Below, piece after piece: positions 7,681 to 15,241 of a stretch of 28,274 bases of DNA; within the stretch, counting starts at the first letter, position 1; every line of letters starts with the position of its first letter. Location: positions 1 to 28,274 of the forward strand of contig CAXTLC010000061.1 in NCBI GenBank assembly GCA_964245075.1, given 5' to 3'. Made by a program: the position numbers and the translations under genes. The notes beneath the pieces are model-generated. The model was given only the letters and a program-made list of their open reading frames with translations. It made no database searches and was not told the DNA's origin. Origin of the DNA: LMUY01 sp964245075. Lineage in GTDB: Bacteria; Pseudomonadota; Alphaproteobacteria; Acetobacterales; Acetobacteraceae.

Positions 7681-8871
7681 GTGCCGCACCGCACGCTGGA
7701 TGGCGTGGACGTCCGCGGCCGGCGCGTGCTGGTGCGCGCCGACCTGAACGTGCCGGTGCGGGACGGCCGCATCACCGACCTGACCCGCATCGAGCGGCTG
7801 TCCCCCACCATCCGGGAGCTGGCGGATGGCGGCGCCAGGGTGATCGTGTTCAGCCACTTCGACCGCCCCAAGGGCAAGCGCGTGCCGCATATGTCGCTGG
7901 CCCCGATGGCGGTGGCGCTGGCCGAGGTGCTCGGCAAGCCCGTCCGCTTCGCCGAAGACAGCACCGGCCCGGTGGCGCACCGGGAAGCCGAGGCGCTGGC
8001 CGACGGCGAGGTCCTGCTGCTGGAGAACACCCGCTACCACCCCGGCGAGGAGGAGAACGACCCGGCGCTCGCCCGCGAGTTCGCCGCCCTGGCGGAGATC
8101 TTCGTGCATGACGCGTTCTCTGCCGCGCACCGCGCCCACGCCAGCACGGAAGGCGTCGGCCGCCTGCTGCCCGCCCATGCCGGACGGCTGATGCAGGCGG
8201 AGCTGGAAGCGCTGAACAGCGCGCTGGGCAACCCGGCACGGCCGGTGGCCGCGATCGTCGGCGGTTCCAAGGTGTCCACCAAGCTGGAACTGCTGGGCAA
8301 CCTGGTGACCAAGGTGGACGTGCTGGTGATCGGCGGGGCGATGGCCAACACGTTCCTGGCGGCGCAGGGCGTTCCCGTCGGCAAATCCTTGCAGGAGGCG
8401 GAGATGCACGTGACCGCCCGCGCCATCCTGACCCGCGCCGCTGAGGCAGGGTGCGAGATCGTCTTGCCGGTGGACGCCGTGGTCGCCGAGCGGTTCGCGC
8501 CGAACCCGCCGACCGAGACGGTGCCGGTTGCCGCCATCCCCACCGGCAGCATGATGCTGGACGTGGGTCCGGAAAGCGTGGCGGACCTCAAGCAGCGGCT
8601 GCTCGGCTGGCGCACGCTGGTGTGGAACGGCCCGCTCGGCGCGTTCGAGACGCCGCCGTTCGATGCGGCCACCGTGGCGCTGGCGCATGCCGTGGCGGAA
8701 GCGACCGCCGCCGGCACCCTGTGCAGCGTGGCTGGCGGCGGGGACACCGTGTCCGCCTTGCGTCACGCCGGGGTCATGGAACGGCTGACCTACGTATCCT
8801 CCGCCGGCGGCGCGTTCCTGGAGTGGCTGGAAGGCAAGACGCTGCCAGGGGTCGCGGTGCTGATGGCGTAG
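7681..8871 (+). CDS. pgk: Phosphoglycerate kinase
   Basis: Transfers phosphate between 1,3-bisphosphoglycerate and ADP, the step after GAPDH. 396 residues from a GTG start that follows the gap stop by one base. Substrate-site motifs are RADLNVP (19-25) and SHFDRPKGK (58-66), with LLENTRYHPGEEEND further on. GGSKVSTKLELL and WNGPLGAFE belong to the nucleotide half, and GGGDT lies at 352-356. No irregularity is seen. No further glycolytic gene follows. Confidence 0.99.
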   Translation: MPHRTLDGVDVRGRRVLVRADLNVPVRDGRITDLTRIERLSPTIRELADGGARVIVFSHFDRPKGKRVPHMSLAPMAVALAEVLGKPVRFAEDSTGPVAHREAEALADGEVLLLENTRYHPGEEENDPALAREFAALAEIFVHDAFSAAHRAHASTEGVGRLLPAHAGRLMQAELEALNSALGNPARPVAAIVGGSKVSTKLELLGNLVTKVDVLVIGGAMANTFLAAQGVPVGKSLQEAEMHVTARAILTRAAEAGCEIVLPVDAVVAERFAPNPPTETVPVAAIPTGSMMLDVGPESVADLKQRLLGWRTLVWNGPLGAFETPPFDAATVALAHAVAEATAAGTLCSVAGGGDTVSALRHAGVMERLTYVSSAGGAFLEWLEGKTLPGVAVLMA

Positions 8872-8914
8872 GCGGGCAACGATCCGTTAACCTTTCGGCT
8901 CTATCCTGCCCGGC

Positions 8915-9106
8915 ATGATCTCGCCCAGCAGCCTCTCGGCGTTCACATCCTCGGTCGGTTCAACCGGGCAAGCCACTCGCGTCGCCGCTCCATCCGCGTC
9001 CCGGGCCGAGCCGTCGGCGGCGCAGAAGCCGCTGCAAGCCTTGCCGCCCGGCGCCGTTCCCAGCCGTTCCGCACCCCGCGGCTCACTCCTGGACCTGTCG
9101 GTGTAG
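8915..9106 (+). CDS. Small Ser/Pro/Ala-rich ORF of unknown function
   Basis: 63 codons, rich in Ser, Ala and Pro, ending in PRGSLLDLSV. There is no Shine-Dalgarno sequence. A TATCCT hexamer at 8902-8907 sits 7 bases before the ATG, as for a leaderless mRNA, but I see no matching -35. It fills most of the 300-base space between pgk and the NUDIX gene. It may be a genuine small protein or chance. Confidence 0.35.
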   Translation: MISPSSLSAFTSSVGSTGQATRVAAPSASRAEPSAAQKPLQALPPGAVPSRSAPRGSLLDLSV

Positions 9107-9171
9107 CCGCCAGGATCAAATTTTGATACGCGGGGCTTGATCCCGGCGCGCGGTCAAGTCACGGTCGCGCT

Positions 9172-9720
9172 ATGCCCGATTTCGTCCGCACCATCCCGGC
9201 CGGCGACAACAGGGAGCGGGATGTCTGCTCGACCTGCGGCTTCGTGGCCTATCAGAACCCCAAGATCGTCGTCGGCGCCGTCGTGGCGGACAACGACCGG
9301 GTTCTGCTGTGCCGCCGCGCCATCGAACCGCGGGCCGGATTCTGGACGCTGCCTGCCGGCTACCTCGAACTGAACGAAACGACGGCCGAGGGCGCACAGC
9401 GTGAGGCAATGGAGGAAGCCGGGGCGGACATCGCCCTCGATGGCATTCTCGCCCTGTACGACATCAGCCGGATCGGGCAGTTCCAGGTGTTGTATCGCGC
9501 CCGCTTCGCCAAGCCGGGCATACGGGCCGGGGAGGAAAGCCTGGAGGTCCGCATGTTCGCCTGGGAAGACATTCCCTGGGACAGCCTCGCCTTCCCGACT
9601 GTCCGCTGGGCGCTGCATGCCTGGCGGGACCTTGGCGCCGACCCGCTGGGCGTTCCGGCCGGCAACCCGGCGGAGGACCGCCGCGGCGAGCGCCGGGTCG
9701 ATCCGGCGGCCGCACCGTGA
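9172..9720 (+). CDS. NUDIX hydrolase with partial zinc ribbon
   Basis: Hydrolyses a nucleoside diphosphate linked to another group; the substrate cannot be read from sequence. 182 residues. The NUDIX box is perfect: Gly63, Glu69, Arg77-Glu78, Glu81-Glu82, Gly84. The N-terminus has IPAGDNRERDVCSTCG, resembling the Nudix_N_2 type zinc ribbon, but only one Cys pair (Cys19, Cys22) is present; the first CPxCG pair is not encoded in this ORF. The Asp/Arg-rich tail after about residue 160 is unlike the family core. First gene of an overlapping operon: its stop shares GTGA with the next start. Confidence 0.93.
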   Translation: MPDFVRTIPAGDNRERDVCSTCGFVAYQNPKIVVGAVVADNDRVLLCRRAIEPRAGFWTLPAGYLELNETTAEGAQREAMEEAGADIALDGILALYDISRIGQFQVLYRARFAKPGIRAGEESLEVRMFAWEDIPWDSLAFPTVRWALHAWRDLGADPLGVPAGNPAEDRRGERRVDPAAAP

Positions 9721-10061
9721 AGCGGGCCGCGCTGTTGCCGCTGCTCACCCTGCTGGCGGCCGGAGCGGGGCCAAGCGGCAGTTTCACCACGGCGTCGCCG
9801 CTGCCGAACCTGACGCCGCCTTCCAGGCCTGCGCCGGCAGCGCCCGCCCCGCCAGGCTTCACCGCGGCCCCCACCCCGAACCAGGATGCGGACCTGCCGC
9901 AAACCCGTGCTTCCGGCGACACGGCGGTGACGCCCGGATTCTTCACCCGGCGGGACCAGTACCGCGGCGAAGGCCTTTCGCCGAGCTCCTCCGCGCAAAC
10001 GACGCAGAACCGCCGGGCGGCGCCGGGCGGCGGCATCAGCCTGACGATGCCGTTGCAATAG
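9717..10061 (+). CDS. Proline-rich secreted protein of unknown function
   Basis: 114 residues from a GTG inside the NUDIX stop (GTGA overlap). A short signal peptide (KRAALLPLLTLLAAGAG) is followed by a Pro/Ala/Thr-rich stretch and a more structured end with FFTRRDQYRGEGLSPSSS. No Cys, so not a lipoprotein. The overlap with both neighbours says it is translated with them. It probably lies in the periplasm. No family recognised. Confidence 0.7.
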   Translation: MKRAALLPLLTLLAAGAGPSGSFTTASPLPNLTPPSRPAPAAPAPPGFTAAPTPNQDADLPQTRASGDTAVTPGFFTRRDQYRGEGLSPSSSAQTTQNRRAAPGGGISLTMPLQ

Positions 10062-10064
10062 CCG

Positions 10065-10409
10065 GTGCTTCGCGCGCTGACTGTGCTGGTGCTCTGCCAG
10101 TTCGCGGGCGAGGTGGTCGCGCGCGGCCTCGGCATTCCGCTGCCGGGGCCGGTGGTGGGGCTGGTCTTCCTGCTTGCCGGGCTGACGATCCGCGGCGGCC
10201 CGGACCCGGCGTTGCGCGACACGTCGAACGGGCTGCTGCGCTACCTGTCGTTGCTGTTCGTGCCGGCCGGCGTCGGGATCGTGACCCAACTGGACGCGTT
10301 GAAGCAGAATTGGCTGGCAATCCTGATCGCCGTGCCGGTGTCCACGGCGCTGGCGCTGGCCGTGACCGGCTGGCTGGTGCAGCGCCTGTCCCGGGACCCG
10401 CCCAAGTGA
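10065..10409 (+). CDS. CidA/LrgA family holin-like membrane protein
   Basis: 114 residues from a GTG start three bases after the previous stop. Four hydrophobic segments fit the family. The signature parts are IPLPGPVVGLVFLLAGL (about 24-40) and LRYLSLLFVPAGVGI (about 58-72). Members sit in the inner membrane and in other bacteria work with an LrgB/CidB partner, influencing autolysis, cell death or small-acid (pyruvate/acetate) transport. The partner is the next gene, sharing GTGA. The C-terminus is short (RDPPK). Confidence 0.93.
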   Translation: MLRALTVLVLCQFAGEVVARGLGIPLPGPVVGLVFLLAGLTIRGGPDPALRDTSNGLLRYLSLLFVPAGVGIVTQLDALKQNWLAILIAVPVSTALALAVTGWLVQRLSRDPPK

Positions 10410-11119
10410 GCGGCGTGGCGCAGCTCTGGGTGTATCTCCAGACCACCCCCCTGCTCGGCCTCGCTGCGACCCTCCTGGCCTGGGAAGCCGCGACGTTCCT
10501 CAGCGAGCGGGCGCGCGGGCACGTGCTGGCCAATCCCATGCTGATCTGCATCGCCCTGCTGGTCGCATTGCTGCTGCTGACCGGGACACCCTACCGCGCC
10601 TATTTCGAGGGCGGCCAGTACGTTCAATTCCTGCTCGGCCCGGCGACGGTCGCGTTGGCGGTGCCGATGCACGCGAACCTTTCACGGATCCGCCGCGCCG
10701 CCCCGGCCATCCTGCCCGCGCTGCTGGCCGGGTCCCTTGTCGCGTCGCTGAGCGCCATGCTGATCGCGCGCGGCCTGGGCGCGTCGCGGGTGGTGGTGCT
10801 GTCGCTGGCGCCGAAATCGGTGACGACGCCGATCGCGATGGGGGTTGCGGAGCAGATCGGCGGCTCGGCCTCCCTGGCCGCGGTGTTCGTGCTGCTGACC
10901 GGACTCGTCGCCGTGATGATCGGCCCGGCGATCATGCGGCTGCTGTCCGTGGCGGACTGGCGGGCGCAGGGCCTGGCCGCCGGCACTGCCGGGCATGGCT
11001 TGGCCACCGCGCGGATGCTGCTGGTCAACGAAACAGCGGGCGCGTTCGGCGGCGTGGCGATCGGGCTGAATGGCGTGCTGACCGCGCTTCTGGTGCCGTT
11101 CCTGGCGACGCTGTTCTGA
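10406..11119 (+). CDS. LrgB/CidB family membrane protein
   Basis: 237 residues. I chose the GTG at 10406 because it overlaps the CidA/LrgA stop (GTGA) and starts the protein just before the first membrane segment; the frame is open far upstream only because it shadows the NUDIX gene. Seven or eight hydrophobic segments. Family signatures LAPKSVTTPIAMGVAEQIGG (about 132-151) and GTAGHGLATARML (about 194-206) are intact. It is the expected partner of the preceding gene. Confidence 0.95.
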   Translation: MSGVAQLWVYLQTTPLLGLAATLLAWEAATFLSERARGHVLANPMLICIALLVALLLLTGTPYRAYFEGGQYVQFLLGPATVALAVPMHANLSRIRRAAPAILPALLAGSLVASLSAMLIARGLGASRVVVLSLAPKSVTTPIAMGVAEQIGGSASLAAVFVLLTGLVAVMIGPAIMRLLSVADWRAQGLAAGTAGHGLATARMLLVNETAGAFGGVAIGLNGVLTALLVPFLATLF

Positions 11120-11129
11120 GCAGCCCGGC

Positions 11130-11819
11130 ATGGCTTCCGAGACGACCCTCTACGCCGCGGTGAAATCGTTCCTGGAGCAGCAAGGGTTCACCGCCAAAGG
11201 CGAGATCTGCGGCTGCGACGTGGTCGCCGTCCGCCCCGGCGAACGGCCCGTGCTGGTGATCTGCGAGCTGAAGCTGGGCTTCAACCTGGACCTGGTGCTC
11301 CAGGCGGCGGACCGCATGGCGGCGGCGGATGCGGTATGGCTGGCGGTGCCGCGCACCCAGCGCGGGCGCGACCGCGACCGCCGGGTGGTGCGGCTCTGCC
11401 GGTTGCTCGGCCTGGGCTTGCTGACGGTCGCGGCAGACGGCACCGTGGATGTGCTGGCTGACCCGGCACCGTACCGTCCCCGTCCCAACACGGGCCGGCG
11501 AACCCGGCTGTTGCGGGAACACACGCGCCGGGAAGGGGACCCGACGCCCGGCGGCTCGGTCGGACGGACCATCATGACCGCCTACAGGCAGCGCGCCGTG
11601 TTCTGCGCCGAGGCGCTGCGCCACGGCGAGGCGACCACGCGGACGCTGAGGACCATCACGCCCGAAGCGCCCGCCATCCTGGCGCGCAACGTATATGGCT
11701 GGTTCGAGCGTGTCGGGCGCGGCACCTACCGGCTCAGCGCGCACGGATTGGCGGCGCTGGAGCAAGCGCAGCCGCCGAACGCTACGGCCGCAACGCCGCG
11801 AATGCCTGGTCGGACGTGA
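11130..11819 (+). CDS. DUF2161 protein, putative PD-(D/E)XK nuclease fold
   Basis: 229 residues. The N-terminal half matches the DUF2161 pattern: ETTLYAAVKSFLEQQGF at 4-20, Asp30 in GCDVVAV, Glu46-x-Lys48 in CELKLGF, and Gln58 in LVLQAADR. These are the D...ExK...Q residues of the PD-(D/E)XK fold. The other half has a basic stretch around 90-140 and a winged-helix-like end (ERVGRGTYRLSAHGLAALE). Substrate unknown: DNA, RNA or other phosphodiester. It begins 10 bases after the LrgB gene and probably shares its transcript. Its last 38 bases overlap the convergent hydrolase gene. Confidence 0.85.
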   Translation: MASETTLYAAVKSFLEQQGFTAKGEICGCDVVAVRPGERPVLVICELKLGFNLDLVLQAADRMAAADAVWLAVPRTQRGRDRDRRVVRLCRLLGLGLLTVAADGTVDVLADPAPYRPRPNTGRRTRLLREHTRREGDPTPGGSVGRTIMTAYRQRAVFCAEALRHGEATTRTLRTITPEAPAILARNVYGWFERVGRGTYRLSAHGLAALEQAQPPNATAATPRMPGRT

Positions 11820-12684
11820 ACATGCGGCGTGCGTTATGGCCCGTGCCCGGCACGACCGCGAGTTGCCAATTGAACGCCCATCCGTGCTCCCGGGCCGCCG
11901 CCTGCGCCTCGCCGAAAACCGTCTGGCCCCGCTCGAACCGCGTCGTTCCTTGATCTTCGGCCTCCTCGGAGGTGGCCAGGTTGCGTGACCCGGTGTCTTC
12001 CCGTCCGAGCAGGACGGTGATCGGCGCGGCAAGGTAGCGTTTCAGCGCCGCCTCGCCCTGCGCGGGCGGAAACACGCCGCCGAAGCCGTACGGCGCCGGG
12101 ACGTCCAGGCGGGGCCGGACCCAGGTGGACGGATTGGCGATAACCGCCCGCGCCGCACCCTCCCCGCCGAATGCCACCGCCCGGCTGAGGAACTGCGCCC
12201 CGGCGGAGTGGCCGATCGCAGCGTAGGCCATGCGCGGGTTCGCTTCCCCGGCCCTCACCCAAGCGACAAGCCGAGGCACCATCGCCACCGTCCAGCTTTC
12301 CGCGGGCTGCACGGCGCCACGATGGACGATGCCGCCATGCTGGTAACGCCAATCCGGGAACCGGGCCGCATCGAACAGCGGTGCGGCGACCAGCATGCAG
12401 TAGCGCTGCGCAAGCGGGACCGCATCGTCACGGTACCTGGCGGCATTCCGCTCCAAGCCGTGGAAGACAAGCAGGATCGTGGACGGCGTGCAGCCGTCCG
12501 GCCGGTACGTGAAGACGGTGACGGGAGTCTCGCCCAGGTTGGCCAGTTGCTGGCCGAGGCCTGGCGGGATCGCGCCAGGCTGGCCGGCTGGCAGCGGCGT
12601 GGCGGCAATGGGCGCCGACGCCGCGGCGCAAGATGCCAGGGCGGCGGCGCACCCGATGGCCGCGAGTGCCCGGCGGACGGTCAC
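11782..12684 (-). CDS. Alpha/beta hydrolase lipoprotein
   Basis: 300 residues from a GTG overlapping the upstream stop (GTGA), with no other good start nearby. It begins with a lipoprotein signal: LAAIGCAAALASC with the lipid-bearing Cys at 19. The hydrolase domain has an HGLERNAARYRDD oxyanion-loop region, nucleophile elbow GHSAGAQF, probable acid Asp in GREDTGSRN, and His in VPGTGHNARRMF. This resembles the PHB-depolymerase/feruloyl-esterase type of secreted esterase; the true substrate is unknown. It likely acts on the outer membrane or in the periplasm. Its 3' end overlaps the DUF2161 gene by 38 bases. Confidence 0.85.
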   Translation of the reverse strand: MTVRRALAAIGCAAALASCAAASAPIAATPLPAGQPGAIPPGLGQQLANLGETPVTVFTYRPDGCTPSTILLVFHGLERNAARYRDDAVPLAQRYCMLVAAPLFDAARFPDWRYQHGGIVHRGAVQPAESWTVAMVPRLVAWVRAGEANPRMAYAAIGHSAGAQFLSRAVAFGGEGAARAVIANPSTWVRPRLDVPAPYGFGGVFPPAQGEAALKRYLAAPITVLLGREDTGSRNLATSEEAEDQGTTRFERGQTVFGEAQAAAREHGWAFNWQLAVVPGTGHNARRMFTSDQAFAALRP

Positions 12685-13529
12685 GAAGCCGCTAGCACGG
12701 ACGGCAGGAACTCCCTCAGCAGCGCGTTCACCCGCTCGGGCGCATGCTGCTGCACCCAGTGCGAGATGCCGGGCAGGCGCTCGATCCGCAGGTCCCGCAC
12801 GTAGCGCTCGGTGCCGTCCAGGCACATCACGTCCAGCGCCACGTCCTGTTCGCCCCAGATCACCAGCGTCGGCACCTCGATCGGCGTTTCCAGCCGGGGC
12901 ACGCCGCTGGTCATCCGGATGGCGCGATACCAGTTCAGCATGGCGGTCGCCGCACCCGGCGCGGCTGCCTGGCGGGCGTACACGTCCACCACCTCCGCCG
13001 GGATGCCCGCCCCCCGGAACATGCGGCGGACGGCGGCGGCGCCATTGGCCGCCAGCATCCGCTCCGGCAGGAACGGCAACTGGAAGAACGACACGTACCA
13101 GGACTTGCGCCGCTGCCGCCAATGCTTCAGCGCGGCGCGGAAGCACAGCGGATGCGGCACGTTCATGATCACCAGCCGCTCGATCGGCCGGACGCGCCCG
13201 GCGGCGAAGCACCACGCGACCATCGCCCCCCAATCGTGCGCCAGGAGCGTCACCCGCTTGGCGCCGGACGCATCGATCAGCGCGGCCACGTCCGCCAGCA
13301 GGTGGCGCATGGCATAGGCTTCCACGCCGTCCGGGCGCGAAGTCTCGCCATAGCCGCGCTGGTTCACCGCCCATACCCGGTAGCCGAGCGCCGCCAGCAC
13401 GGGCACCTGGTGGCGCCAGGAAACGAGGTGCTCCGGAAAACCGTGCAGGCAGAGCGCCAGGTGGTCGCCCCCGCCCGCCTCCTCCACTTCGAAGCTCAGC
13501 CCGTTGGCAGCCACGCGCCGTGCCGTCAT
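12681..13529 (-). CDS. Alpha/beta hydrolase, epoxide hydrolase-like
   Basis: 282 residues, cytoplasmic. HGFPE (29-33) forms the oxyanion hole. The nucleophile elbow is HDWG with Asp99, so this belongs to the Asp-nucleophile branch (epoxide hydrolases, haloacetate dehalogenases). Acid Asp229 is in WGEQD and base His257 in GISHW. Cap-domain tyrosines in SWYVSFFQ and NWYRA are placed like the ring-opening pair of epoxide hydrolases, which favours that activity over dehalogenation. Overlaps the lipoprotein hydrolase by a GTGA and follows a small unknown gene by 25 bases. Confidence 0.9.
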   Translation of the reverse strand: MTARRVAANGLSFEVEEAGGGDHLALCLHGFPEHLVSWRHQVPVLAALGYRVWAVNQRGYGETSRPDGVEAYAMRHLLADVAALIDASGAKRVTLLAHDWGAMVAWCFAAGRVRPIERLVIMNVPHPLCFRAALKHWRQRRKSWYVSFFQLPFLPERMLAANGAAAVRRMFRGAGIPAEVVDVYARQAAAPGAATAMLNWYRAIRMTSGVPRLETPIEVPTLVIWGEQDVALDVMCLDGTERYVRDLRIERLPGISHWVQQHAPERVNALLREFLPSVLAAS

Positions 13530-13554
13530 GCCATCCCCTTCAGCCTACGGTGGG

Positions 13555-13869
13555 TCAGTGCAGCGTTGCCGGGCCGTGTTGCCCGGACTCTGCGGACAGC
13601 GAGCGGCCGAGGTGATCGAGCGCGGCTGCGAGATCCTCGAACACGCCGACGGTGGCATGTCGGTCCCAGCGCACGGCCGTGACGATGACGGCGGTGGCAT
13701 CCTGCCCGAGATGCAGCGCCGGGCCGAACTGGTCACCGTCCTCCGGCAGCAGCACCACGGCGCACGCGCCCGCGTCGGACACGAGGTCCAGCGTCCAGCC
13801 GCCCGGCCAAAGCCGGATGGCGGCCGCGATCGTCCCAACTGCCTTCCGGCTGAAGCCCGCTATCGGCAT
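13555..13869 (-). CDS. Small protein of unknown function
   Basis: 104 residues beginning MPIAGFSRKAVGT. A mix of alternating hydrophobic strands (AVVLLPEDG, AVIVTAVRWD) and a C-terminal helix (FEDLAAALDHLGRSL) suggests a small alpha/beta domain. No signal peptide or motif. It is co-directional with and 25 bases upstream of the epoxide hydrolase-like gene, so probably first in a three-gene operon. An overlapping plus-strand frame exists; I prefer this one for its composition and spacing. Confidence 0.6.
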   Translation of the reverse strand: MPIAGFSRKAVGTIAAAIRLWPGGWTLDLVSDAGACAVVLLPEDGDQFGPALHLGQDATAVIVTAVRWDRHATVGVFEDLAAALDHLGRSLSAESGQHGPATLH

Positions 13870-14041
13870 TGCAGCAGCTTACGGCATGCGGCTGCGGGCT
13901 TCGAACAGGAAATTGGCAAGGCGGAACGCAGGGATGGGACGCGCCAACCGCCGGACAAAGCTTGCCAGAAGTCATCATGGGTTAATGCCGAAGTCTCCGG
14001 CCGTTCATAGGGTGTGGACGAGAGACAACGGAGAATCTCCC

Positions 14042-14278
14042 ATGCAGCGCTACTTCTTCGATTTCCAGAACGGAGAACATCTTTCCAAGGACGAGGAGGG
14101 TAATTTCTTGAACGAGGAGCCGGATATGCGCTCCGAGGCCGTCAGAGCTTTATCCGAGATGGTCAAGGACTCGTTGCCGCAGGGAGAACACGGCCGCTTT
14201 GTCGTGGTCGCGCGGGACGAGAGCGGGAAACCCGCCTACCGGGCGGTTCTAGAGTTCCACGGAGAGTGGATGCGCTGA
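14042..14278 (+). CDS. DUF6894 family small protein
   Basis: 78 residues, beginning MQRYFFDFQNGEHLSKDEEG, the hallmark of this short alphaproteobacterial family (aromatic-rich start, Asp-x-Glu-Gly, then a helix with conserved Glu-Ala, then VxVxDExG). Function unknown. GGAGA lies 7 bases before the ATG and is part of a short palindrome (GGAGA A TCTCC, 14030-14040). Monocistronic, convergent with ftsY. The 172 bases upstream (13870-14041) hold no other gene. Confidence 0.88.
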   Translation: MQRYFFDFQNGEHLSKDEEGNFLNEEPDMRSEAVRALSEMVKDSLPQGEHGRFVVVARDESGKPAYRAVLEFHGEWMR

Positions 14279-14320
14279 CCGCCGGCGCTTAACGGCTCGT
14301 CACGCCGGGTATCGCTGCCG

Positions 14321-15241
14321 CTACGCCCCCACCAGCCCGCGGGCGAAATCCATCGCGTCGAACGGCCGCAGGTCGCCGGCCTGCTCGCCCACGCCCACCG
14401 CATGCACCGGCAGGCCGTAGTCCTCCGCCAGCGCCACCACGATGCCGCCGCGCGCGCTGCCGTCCAGCTTGGTGACCACCAGGCCGGTCACCTCCACCAT
14501 GTCCTTGAACACGCGCACCTGCTCCAGCGCGTTGTGGCCGGTGGTGGCGTCCAGCACCAGCAGCACGGAATGCGGCGCGGTCGGGTCCTGCTTGCGCATC
14601 ACGCGGATGATCTTGGATAGCTCCTCCATCAGCGCGGACTTGTTGTGCAAGCGCCCGGCGGTGTCGATCAGCAGCACGTCGGCGCCGTCAGCCTTCGCCC
14701 GGCCCAGCGCGTCGAACACCAGCCCGGCGGCATCCGCGCCGCGCGGCCCGGAGATCACCGGCGCGCCCGTGCGCTCCCCCCATACCTGCAACTGCTCCAC
14801 CGCGGCGGCGCGGAAGGTGTCGCCCGCGACCAGCACCGGGCGCAGGCCCTGCTCGCGGTATTGCAGGGCCAGCTTGCCGATGGTGGTGGTCTTGCCGGTG
14901 CCGTTCACGCCAACCACCAGCACCACGTGCGGCGTGCGGCTGCGGTCCAGCACCAGCGGCTTGGCGACGGGGGCGAGGATGGCGGCGATCTCCTCGGCAA
15001 GCGCCTGCTTGATCTCGGCATCCGTCACGCTGCGGCCGAACCGGCTGCGGCGGAAACTCTCCACGATGTCCGCCGCGGCGGCGGGGCCGAGGTCTGCGCC
15101 GAGCAGCAGTTCCTCCAGCTCCGCCAGCGCGTCATCGTCCAGGGTGCGCTTGACGAAGGCGGCGGAGATGCCGCCGGTCAGCTTCTCGGTGGAGCGGCTA
15201 AGCCCGGACTTGAGCTTGTTGAAGAAGCCGCCGAGCGCCAT
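14321..15241 (-). CDS. ftsY: Signal recognition particle receptor FtsY
   Basis: GTPase that docks SRP-bound ribosomes at the inner membrane. 306 residues: a short amphipathic start (FFNKLKSGLSRSTEKL) then the N domain to about 95 and the G domain. GTPase motifs: GVNGTGKTTT (111-120), DTFRAAAVEQL (141-151), DTAGRLHN (193-200), TKLDGSARGG (257-266). The long acidic A domain of E. coli FtsY is absent, which is usual in alphaproteobacteria. The ATG overlaps the mtaB stop by one base (TGATG), so translation is probably coupled. Confidence 0.98.
   Translation of the reverse strand: MALGGFFNKLKSGLSRSTEKLTGGISAAFVKRTLDDDALAELEELLLGADLGPAAAADIVESFRRSRFGRSVTDAEIKQALAEEIAAILAPVAKPLVLDRSRTPHVVLVVGVNGTGKTTTIGKLALQYREQGLRPVLVAGDTFRAAAVEQLQVWGERTGAPVISGPRGADAAGLVFDALGRAKADGADVLLIDTAGRLHNKSALMEELSKIIRVMRKQDPTAPHSVLLVLDATTGHNALEQVRVFKDMVEVTGLVVTKLDGSARGGIVVALAEDYGLPVHAVGVGEQAGDLRPFDAMDFARGLVGA

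Noticed and set aside
9115..9127. Palindrome ATCAAATTTTGAT before the NUDIX gene
   Set aside because: AT-only 6-bp stem with a one-base centre; no hairpin can form, and there is no evidence of an operator.
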